From Lineus longissimus (Eukaryota > Nemertea > Pilidiophora > Heteronemertea > Lineidae): a DNA stretch of 64,000 bases. Under the pieces are notes generated by a model. It worked only from the letters and a program-made list of their open reading frames with translations, was not told where the DNA came from and did no database searches. The DNA is taken from assembly GCF_910592395.1 (NCBI RefSeq), contig NC_088311.1, positions 12,588,501 to 12,652,500 on the forward strand, given 5' to 3'. This document shows positions 32,925 to 42,100 of the stretch, piece after piece (position 1 is the first letter of the stretch; every line of letters starts with the position of its first letter). The position numbers and the translations under genes are program-made.

Positions 32925-34978
32925 GCAAAATGAAATTGCACACAGGCGTGCAATTTGCAGGGAAAGGGTTTTTCTTGATCACCTCCATCCACAGGACTTC
33001 TAAAACGACTTATAATTATATCAGCGATATCGGTTGATCAGTAAACATTATTCTAGTGAGGCCTGAGGGATGACCTCGAATCGGAAACTAGGAGGAATTA
33101 CGCGTTGCCTCCCGAGTTAAAACTGCTTGCACCTCTCTGGCAACAATTTTTAAGCTTTCGGATCATACAGGTCATACTGGTGATACCTTCAACATTTCCC
33201 AACCAACCACGAGTCAGGTAAATGCGGAGGTATCAACCTCACTGAACCAAATTTCTGAAACGAGATGACACTTCTCAATTATCTGTTTTTATTATCAGAT
33301 TCTTCAATTTCACGGTGTTATCGGTGTGGTCGATCGACTGCATACAGTCTTTGGATTCTAGGACCTTCGTTTCATGAGTGGAGATATTTTGAGACGTCGG
33401 AAAGGGGACGAGGTTATCATTATGGGTATCCATTGGGCCTTAGCTCATGACGCCATTTTTTAACCTTAACATCCCCGGGTAAAGACGATACAATTGTGCA
33501 CTGAAAATGCCTTGTAATTTGCACTATTGAATATCCACGATCAATGAATAATGAATTAATTTATTGGCAGAAATCAAAAAGAACTAGAACTATGAATTTG
33601 CTTGGCAGCAAATTGAATGGTCCCCACTAATTATGGTTGAGGGAGGTGTGAAGATGTACAATGGAAGTTGTGAGGTAGGGAGGCACCTGGGTAGAAGAGC
33701 AAAGAAGGTAGTTGCTTTGTGGGATTAAATCAAGTACTTCTGTATTTTGGAGTTGTCCATAGGACTAACATAGTAGCAGCATCTGGTTTTCCTCAGATTT
33801 GGCTAGTGGTGGTGGTTTTCATGGCAGGAACAGCTGCTTTGGTCAATTTAGGAATAATTGATTTGTCATTTGAAAAGGTATGCCGTGTCATGAAAATTGA
33901 AGATACAGTCAACCTTTCCAAAGTTGAACTTGCATATGCCGAGATCTGATTAAGTTGAAGCAAATTTCATGCTTTTCTTTTGAATAATCATCACCTAAGT
34001 AGACTTTGTGTAAGTCGAAAAAAAATATATGGTCCCAATAGGTTCGACTAAGGTGAGGTCTACTGTACCACGTTTTGTTTTGAGATGACAATTCAATTAA
34101 ATCCTTTTTTATACTTTTGACAGAATATGAATAACTAAGATACAAGAGATTACTAGAAATTTGAAATTTGCTTGTCAGCAAATTTGAAAGCCCCCACGGG
34201 CCCACACAGTACACGTATGGAGGATTGAAGTCTATTCCGTTTCGCGGATGATCTATTTCCGGACAAGCACGCTCGCGCTTTCTCAAAATCACACGCTCAA
34301 TAACATTTAAACAACACCCTAACCTTTTCAGATGGGCAGGATGGATCATCGATAAGCATTTAAGGCTATTCCTTTATTTTATTGCTATATTCAACCGTCG
34401 TTCTTTGCTCAAAATACTCGACAGCTCGCCACTTCGGGGGATCCCCCACTCGGCAAAGAGATACCGCCGCCATGATGCATGAGGATATGGCGTCACCATT
34501 ACGGGGCGGAGCTTATATGCTAATGTACGTGTCGTGCCGGAGATTTGAAAGCAAATCAGAAAAATCGGCGCATAAAAACGCTTCAAAGTCATCAAAATTA
34601 TCCAAATTTCAAAAAGTCTTTGGTGACATTGAATGGTTGAGGTTATGTTTGGTGGTATACGGAAGAAAGATTTTTGGTTTATTTAGGTGTTTTAGAGAAC
34701 ACTCACAATAATGTTTGTGGGTGAACAGATGTAGAAGAATGTAGAACTTCCAGCAATCTTAATATGGTCCCCAGACTGTTGGTCTGGGGCCCATAAATAT
34801 GACACGGGTACCTGATGCGTCGTTTGAAGTTTGAAGATGCTCGAAATTAAGCGGTCAACCTGGCCAAGTAGGGTGCTGAGTAGTTTTATGAATCCCATTT
34901 TAGGTGGGGAACTTTGGGAAGTTGACCACTTAGGGTTTTATAGCACTTTTAGTTAAGAACTTTTATGAATATGGGCCC
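32925..34978 (-). mobile_element. Inverted, truncated relative of the 24.9-28.4 kb TIR element
   Basis: Read on the minus strand it starts GGGCCCATATTCATAAAAGT at 34978 and follows the 24.9-kb copy at roughly 80-85% identity (by eye), for example the GACGCATCAGGTACCCGTGT and TCGATCGACCACACC regions. It ends near 32925 at TTGCACACAGGCGTGC, truncated. It has its own insertion of about 1.2 kb (about 33587-34795) but lacks the R1 and palindrome insertions of the other copy. Confidence 0.7.
33906..34065. mobile_element. 160-bp Tc1/mariner-type MITE
   Basis: Left end CAGTCAACCTTTCCAAAGTT and right end (reverse complement CAGTAGACCTCACCTTAGTC) are inverted repeats with TA on both borders (33904-33905, 34066-34067). 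Internally AGTTGAACTTG and GGTTCGACTAAGG mirror each other. Non-coding. Confidence 0.75.
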
Positions 34979-35051
34979 TGGACACAAGGCCTGTTAGTGT
35001 TGGAAATTGACCTCGTATCCAAACCAGGCATGTGGGACCTTGTATCCCAGT

Positions 35052-35800
35052 GCCTGCCATGAGAAAAATCCACGGGCACCATCAGTTACTCCCGCAACCC
35101 TTACCACGGGCACTATTTTTTTCACTCCCGCCAGCTGTCCAGCGGGCGGGCCATGCCAGTAAACGGGTGCGATCACGCCCGCGCCCGTGATCACGCCTGT
35201 GCCCGCAAACTACTGCCAGGAAACGGGCGCGATCACGCCTGCGGCCGCATGAGATGCCTGTAAACAATTCCACAGTAAAAAATTTCTGGGCAAGTCGCAG
35301 GACTAAGTCATGCTGCCCATCGGGCATGGCAATTTATTACATTATGAACAAGGAATTTGGACAAAAAAACTAGTTTTATCTGCTATGCACTTTTTGCAGC
35401 CAACTCCCGGCGAAGAAACATTCTCAAAACGCCTACAATCCACTTTGTAATGCTTAGTTCCATCCTGATTCGATATGCCATTACCGCCCACTGCAGCAAC
35501 CGCCAACTATGCGAAGTGTACAGCCTGGCGTGTACCCAGCGCTAAACGGCATAATTACCGCGTTGAGTAAGACTCTAGATTTCCGCGAAATGGAACTCTG
35601 GATACCGGGAAATGAATCACGATCGTGCTTGGAATCGGCGGGCGTTATCGCGCCGGTGTTTTTTTATGACGGGCGGCACGGCACGCGCCCCTTAAGTGTC
35701 CGGCGGGCATTATGTATAGCGCTCGTGCGGAGTAGTTTACGGGCGTTTGCGGGCGTGATCGTGCCCGTTTCCTGGCATGGACTGGTATCCATTACCAGGC
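35052..35800. mobile_element. Probable TIR element rich in GCGGGCGTGATC repeats
   Basis: CAGTGCCTG at 35052 and CAGGCACTG ending at 35800 are inverted. Inner motifs such as GGAAACGGGCGCGATCACGC and its inverse (GGGCGTGATCGTGCCCGTTT at about 35747) occur several times on both strands. No transposase frame. The borders are tentative because no target duplication is evident. Confidence 0.45.
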
Positions 35801-36169
35801 ACTGTACATTAGATTGAATGTTTACCTGGAGACAAGAATTTGTTCATCAAGAAGGGTATGGCCTAAACTGGGGGATTGAAGGATTGCTCCTACCGACAGA
35901 TATCAGATATTGTTTTTTTGGGTCATACTAAACAGCGTCCACCAGGATTAAAAGCATATTTAAAGTCATCAAAATAAAATCTAATGGTCATAAACGAAAT
36001 AAGCAGGACATTGTCCACATTTCCTTATCGTTTCATGACATTTGCGTGCTAGATAGAGAGTCGTTGTCTAAAATGTACCAGCGTCCACCACCCCGTCGGC
36101 AACCATGTTGGATTTAACTTGGAGGAAATGATAGGGCTTCCCAATATTACACAGGAGCCTTGTGATTTT
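35801..36169. other. No gene recognised
   Basis: AT-rich sequence that probably lies in the Rab10 first intron or downstream of it. AGCGTCCACCA occurs at about 35934 and 36079, echoing the minisatellite at 36811. Nothing else stands out. Confidence 0.4.
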
Positions 36170-36660
36170 AGACGACATCTCCAACCCGGAGAATCAAAAT
36201 CCTGAACTATGTGCCAAATCCAGGTTCCGAGTCATTTCGTATTCCCGAGTTCCGATCCCATGATTGGTCGTCTAGGAAAACAGCACTTCTTTCAAAGACG
36301 CAATTTAGAAGTTCTAATCCAATTCAACTTGTGCATTCGGATCTTGGGGAACTTAAAGGGTGCATCTGATAGGCTACAATAGGGGAAAAGCTTTTGTTTT
36401 TCTTGCCTGCTTATTGATCGTTTGCTACGTCACACCATCTTAGCCGAGATAAGCTTATTAAGGTACCTGAAGTGAAATCAGCCCATAGCACTAGCAGGCA
36501 AAGTATCTCTAGATCCGAATGTACGCATCCGTTAAATACTAAAACATTTAGGTATGCCAGGGACTCGGAACCCAGGAATACTAGATGACTCGGAAACTGG
36601 ACTTGGCATGAATTGCAAACAGTTCAGGATTTTGATTCTTCGGGTGATCTCCCTGATCTT
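36170..36660. repeat. Fold-back repeat in the Rab10 intron
   Basis: The reverse complement of about 36440-36660 matches about 36170-36390. Shared blocks are AGAATCAAAATCCTGAACT, TTCCGAGTCAT, GTATTCC and CATTCGGATCT. The arms are diverged and separated by about 50 bp. Its position just 3' of the Rab10 exon places it in the intron. Confidence 0.55.
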
Positions 36661-36810
36661 AGACTTAAATAGTTTAATTAGGCCTACATTGAAGTCACGA
36701 AGTGTCACGAGATTTTCAGGAAGTGTGTTTTATGGTGTACTTTCTTTTATTATGGCTACTAAATTTTATTTTGATGACTTTATACCCGACTTGAAACCTG
36801 GTGGGCATAG

Positions 36811-36860
36811 GTGGACGCTGGTGGACGCTGGTGGATGCTGGTGGATGCTGGTGGACGCTG
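36811..36860. repeat. 10-bp minisatellite, 5 units
   Basis: GTGGACGCTG is repeated about five times with C/T variants (GTGGATGCTG) just 3' of the Rab10 exon, so it is intronic. Confidence 0.8.
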
Positions 36861-36923
36861 TTTAGTGTTCAGGATGACCGGTTTTTTTCTTCATGATTTT
36901 CATGTTTTTATTGGATTTCTCAC

Positions 36924-37050
36924 CTATCGTGGAAATAAATGTGGTATTGAAGGCGTCATCTGAAAATCGGAATAGCAGGCATGTTTTCCCCACACCAGAA
37001 TCACCAATCAACAAGAGTTTGAATAGTAAATCATATGTTTTCTTTGCCAT
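36924..37050 (-). CDS. Rab10: Rab10-like small GTPase, first coding exon (partial gene)
   Basis: The minus strand encodes 42 residues plus one base of the next codon: [20 protein letters not shown] (P-loop GDSGVGKT), then FRFSDDAF and FISTI, followed directly by GGTGAG, a consensus splice donor after ATAG. This is the highly conserved N terminus of Rab10 (the [10 protein letters not shown] start distinguishes it from Rab8, which begins MAKTYDYLF). Rab10 is a membrane-anchored GTPase directing vesicle traffic from the Golgi and recycling endosomes. The exon length and the break after STI-G match the first exon I recall for animal Rab8/Rab10 genes. Switch regions and the C-terminal cysteines must lie in later exons to the left (below 36922), none of which I can find in the window. 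An upstream in-frame ATG at 37095 is less likely the start. Confidence 0.85.
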
Positions 37051-37576
37051 TTCGTGAGTCTTCGCCCATTTGAAGAAAGTCAATACAATTTTCAATATGG
37101 CGAAAACTACCTTGTTCGCCGATGACTGCGAAAATCTTGAGTATAAACATTAAACGCTAGCCCGCCGGAAAAGCAGGGCGGAAAAGTCGGAACTGACCCT
37201 TTAAATCAACCAGCCACAATGAATCATAAATTTTAAAACTTTGGTGCAGCCTACATTTTACAGGAATTTTAAATAGTTCATGCGCGAATCAACATCATAG
37301 CAATAGCATATCATCCGGTGGCTACTGATTCCTCAGAACGGGTTGGCAAGCATTTCCTCCGGTGAAAATAGCGCGTATGTTACTGTACAAACAAAGTTTA
37401 AAGAACCACTTGCGGTATAAATGGCCTTAGTCATGTTTGTAGACCTGTATCGCTCGTAGAGCGAAAACAAAAACGTGTAGGCCTAGGTCATGTGCGCATA
37501 CGACCTACAGAGTGGTGTGGTTTAGCATGTTAATAATTCAGATCATTAATTTGTAATTCTATTTACTTTGTTTAAG
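37051..37576. other. Upstream region of the Rab10 exon, no further gene seen
   Basis: This 526-bp stretch should contain the 5' UTR or promoter of the minus-strand Rab10 gene. I see no convincing TATA box or initiator and no repeat. The next element starts at 37577. Confidence 0.4.
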
Positions 37577-38265
37577 GAATTGAACCCGAGGCGGAGGACC
37601 TTGGTTGAGTTACCAAGACACTCGAGGGTGGAGCTAAAATACAGTCCAAACCCGAGCCGACAGGCGAGGGTTTGGACGAAATTTTAGCTCCACCCGAGAG
37701 TGTCTTGGTAACTCAACCAAGGTCCGAAGCCGAGGGTTCAATTTCTATTCTAAAATACCTCAAACTTAAAAAGATAGGCCACGAAAATAACTTGAATATG
37801 TGCGAATTTGGCAAATTCCATCCATCGCCGGCCCGGCCGGAGCGCCGGTAGCGCCATTGTTTACATTATGTTACGGCAACGTTACAGAAAATGAGACATG
37901 TACATTTTGTACAGCGCGCATAGGAAGTCCGCATCGGCTCGCTCAAGTGATGCTAAAATCCGCGCAAATGGGCTATTTGGAGCGTTTTTCTCGGCAAATA
38001 TGTGTAGTGCTCATTAAAAAACTTAGGGTGGTTGATGCTTCCTTGACTGATTTGTGTTTGAAGCAGTGTTTTGAGAGCCTCAAACTTCTGAAGTGAGCTG
38101 AAATTCCATTGACGTGACGTGTGCATGGTTCCACATTTTAGTGCAACCCGAGGGAACTTTGGTAGAGCATCTTGGTTGCGTGTCCAAAACACTCCGCTCT
38201 CAGAACGAGGCTTATGCATTTTCCATTTAAAAGTTGACTTTACGGTACCAAGGTATTTTAGAATT
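37577..38265. mobile_element. Palindrome-bearing repeat, copy 2
   Basis: Same structure as 26756-27393: a 166-bp near-perfect palindrome at 37578-37743, then a shared body ending GGTATTTTAGAATT. This copy has extra short segments (for example near 37880-37920 and 38100-38115). GAATT occurs at both borders of both copies. It abuts the LINE tail at 38270. Confidence 0.8.
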
Positions 38266-38269
38266 AGTG

Positions 38270-38959
38270 TTCGATCTGGATCTGGATCTGGATGATAATC
38301 GACAAACCTCCAGTTGGAGTATGACGTCGATGAGTGAGTGCGCTAGCTAATGCGGGTTATTGGTTGAGCGAAGCCTTGAAACTTAGCACGGTATTGGCCT
38401 CTATTGCCTTTTGCGGCAATTTGTTCCAGTCCGGAATTGTTTTTGGGATGCACACCTGGCGGAATTGCGTGGTGTTCGTAGTTGTAATGTTAAGTTTTGC
38501 ACTATTGGTCGATCTGGTGCCCGAGTTATTCCTGACAATATCTACTGCCTCTCCCCGTAAACACCTTGTACAGGAGGGTTAGCCGTTGGTGTTTCCTTCT
38601 ATCCTCCAAGGTTTTCCATCCAAGGTCTTGTTGGAGTTGGGTGATGATCTGGGTTTTGCTATAGTTGTTAGCAACGAAACGTGCAGCCCTCCGCTGCACC
38701 CTGTCAAGATTATCAATGTCTTTCTGGGGGTCCCATATGGCTCCGCAGTACTCAACAATCGATCTTGCCATTGTATTGTATGCCAGCTCCTTGATCTTGG
38801 GCGAGGAGCCCTTAAGGTTCCGTCGCAGGAATCCTACTGCTCTGTTTGCCTTCTTTGCTGTGTATGCAACCTGTGGCCCCCATTGGAGGTCATTGGCAAA
38901 AGTCATCCCCAGGTACTTGGCTTGGCTGACTTCCTGCAGTAGTTCACCTGCCAGGCTGT
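38270..38959 (-). pseudogene. Non-LTR retrotransposon (LINE) RT, C-terminal part and 3' tail
   Basis: The minus strand encodes AKYLGMTFANDLQW, then TARSIVEYCGAIWDPQK, VQRRAARFV and LGWKTLEDRRKHQRL, the typical C-terminal end of Jockey/CR1-type LINE reverse transcriptases. A stop follows near 38526, while IPDWNKLPQKAIEA is readable in another frame further on. The element ends with a short CAGATC tandem tail (about 38275-38300), as in CR1/L2-like LINEs. The N-terminal part continues at 45487, across the BEL2 insertion. Confidence 0.8.
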
Positions 38960-39131
38960 TGTTGCAGACAGCAGTATTGTTACACCCTGTATAATTGTAG
39001 TCGCATAAATGTTCTTGTGTTTTTTGTCATAATAAACGCACATGGTTTTATACAAGGAAACGAACCGATTTGTTCACGTTATTCCGGAGCAATAAGGGTG
39101 GCTTTATAGCCTTAGTGTGGCTTCCCCCACA
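38960..39131 (+). repeat. BEL2 5' LTR
   Basis: 172 bp, starts TG and ends CA, identical to 45310-45481. It contains AATAAACG (about 39031), a possible polyadenylation-type signal. Confidence 0.9.
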
Positions 39132-39184
39132 TTAAATGGTGCCGAAACACCGGGATAAATAGGTATACAACGAAGAAGTGTACA

Positions 39185-42100
39185 ATGCAGGCTGCTGTGC
39201 AGCGCAGATCGGCCGCAAAAGGCTGCGTTACGAGGGCGATCAAAAACCTCGAAAGAGCTCTGAAAGAACTCAAAGACATTGGGCCAGGCGGCGCTGTCGA
39301 TGACGCGATCTTCGAGGAGGGCCTTTCAGAGTTAGATTTACGGTTGGCTTCGTTCAGGAAGGCACAGAGCGACGTTGAAGCTCATTGTCCGAATGAGGAA
39401 GAACTGTTAAATTGTATCGACGAAGCTGGTACATTTTTGGATAGGATCAGTGTGATCCGAATTGAGACTCTCCGTGTCAGGAAAGGTGTCCAGACAGGCA
39501 GTGCTGTTGGCGCTGTCAGCAAGACTGACGTGGAGGATGACTGGGACTCACGAAGTCATGATTCCGATAACAGCCACAATGCATCAAAGCTTGTGAGGTT
39601 GCCTAAGATTGAACTGCCCAAATTCAAGGGCGACGTTACACAATGGCAGTCCTTCTGGGACAAGTTTAACGCCTTGGTTGACAAGACGGACATTCCTGTA
39701 ATCAGTAAGTTTACGTATTTGGATTCGCTTTTGGAAGGCGAGGCCAAGGCGGCCATCGCTGGACTTTCAATCACAAATTCACATTACGACGATGCCCGCC
39801 AAATACTGGAAGACAGGTACGGGAGACGGGAAAAAATCGCGTTTGCCCACATTCAGGGACTGTTACGAATGAGCACTAGGCCAAACGCTGGGACCAAGTG
39901 TCGTGCGGGCCAATTATCAAAATTGTACGACGAAGTGCAGGCCCATGTCCGCAGTTTGGAGGCTTTGGACATTACTGGCGAACAGTATGGGGTGTTTTTG
40001 ACACCAGTAGTACTCTCTTGCCTCCCAAGCGAGGTACGCTTGGAGTGGGCAAGAGATGGAGAAGGTCATGAAGATGATCTTGACTTTCTTTTGGACTTTC
40101 TGAAAACCGATATACGCCGGAGGGACACTGCAGATTCCTTTAAGGAAATTGGAAAGTCAAACACCGAGGAGAAAACGTTTGAAGCTCCTGTAGCAACGAT
40201 CGCCGCTTTGCAGTTGTCCAGCAAGAACGGGTGCGGACATTGTAAAAAACCATCGCATCCAGCGCACAAGTGCTGGGAAATAACGAGATGTGGTTCTGTT
40301 TCTGAGCGAAAGGAGAAAGTACGCAATTCGAAACTTTGCTTCAAATGCTTGGGGAGTCACTTCGCCCGTCAGTGTAACGAAAAATGTTCAAAATGTGGAG
40401 CTGGACACCACCATCTGCTGTGTGAAAAACAAGGATCGAGGAATTCAACTTCAAGGCCGAGGAATGCTGCCACTACCGAACGCTCTTCTGGCGCTGAAAA
40501 TGGAACTTCTAACGTTGGCAATGTGTCACAATCTGCGCGCGCTGATAATGTGTCAGGTTCATTCGTGTCGAATTCTAGCGCCAATAATGTGCACGGTCAA
40601 TTTGTGTCAAATTCTAGTTTGTCAAATTCAACAGGAGATTTGCGCACGATTCTTCCATTGGCAACTGTGCGGGTTCGTGGCAGCCAAGGGTATACTGATG
40701 CCACCCTACTGTTTGACAGCGGGTCAGATCGTTCGTATGTCTCCAGTTCGCTGGTGAAACGAGTTAAGCCAGAATGGGTATCGTCAGAGCCGATCTGTTT
40801 TGCGGCTTTTGGGGGTGGGACTTCGGCCAAGGGTCAACTGCATAACGTCTACAATCTAGAGTTGTCCAATGCTGCAAAAGGTGCAGTACATGTTGAAACC
40901 ATAAATGCTGTGGAGGTCCCCTTGATTTGTACCCCATTACAAAGGCCCCAGGTTCCTCAAAGCGTGTTAAATTCATTTGGTGAGGGTGTCGAGTTTCATG
41001 GTGTTGAGGCAGGGCAACGATCCATTGATATTCTAATAGGGATTGACACCTATTGGGATTTCATGAAACCTGGCCTCAAAAGACACCCAGAGGGTCCGGT
41101 GGCTCAAGAAACCATCTTTGGGTGGGTTTTATCTGGTTGCTTAAAAAACCCTAAAGTACCCAAGTCATTGACCCCAAACTCGCGTAACCTTTCTCATCAG
41201 CTTCTTTGTTTAGATTCTCATTCTCAAGGTGTCACAGACCAGACGGTGAGAAGTTTTTGGGAGCTGGAATCCATTAGGATAATGAAGAAGGAGACCGTGC
41301 CTCCGGATCCGGTACATGTAAGGTTTAAAGAATCTATAAGGTTTGTACGGGGTAGGTACGAAGTAGCTCTTCCATGGAGGAGTGATTTTAGGCCGGGCGT
41401 GCTGCTAAACAACGAGATGTTGGCTAGGAAGCGCCTAGCCTATTTGTCGCGTAGACTAGGCAGGGATCATAACCTCCAGGACCAGTATGATGCTGTCTTT
41501 CATAACTATGAAAACCTTGGCATCATTGAGGAAGTAAAAGAGGAGGAAGGCAGTGGTCCAGTATTCTACTTACCACACCGTCCTGTAGTCAGGGAGACTA
41601 GCCTGAGCTCAAAGGTTAGGCCCGTATTTGATGCCTCAGCAACAGGATACAACCAGGTATCACCCAACGACTGCATGGAAACTGGGCCATCACTGATGCC
41701 CAGTCTTATAGAAATTTTGATTAGATTCCGTAGGTGGCAGGTGGCGCTTACTGCTGATGTTTCTAAAGCCTTCCTGCAGATTGGTGTTCGGGAGCAGGAC
41801 CAGTCAGTGCATAGATTCCTGTGGGATTGTAATGGCACTGTTCGGACGATGAAGTTTCTACGGGTACCCTTTGGTAACAAAAGCAGTCCCTTCTTGCTCA
41901 ACGCTACCATAAAACACCATCTAGCTACTTACCCTCTTTCTTTGGCTAGAGAAGAGTTGGAGGAGAATCTCTTTGTTGATGATTGGCTCACTGGAGCAGA
42001 CACAGATGATGACAGCTGTGATCTGTTTGATAATGGATCCCAGATATTTGACAAGGCCGGAATGACATTGGCAAAATGTCATTCTAACAGTCGAGTTTTG

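Noticed and set aside
27093-38219. Related minus-strand frames (KPRSESGVFWTRNQDALPKF) in the two palindrome-bearing repeats
   Set aside because: The frames begin and end at different places and the DNA is equally similar outside them, so conservation reflects repeat copies.
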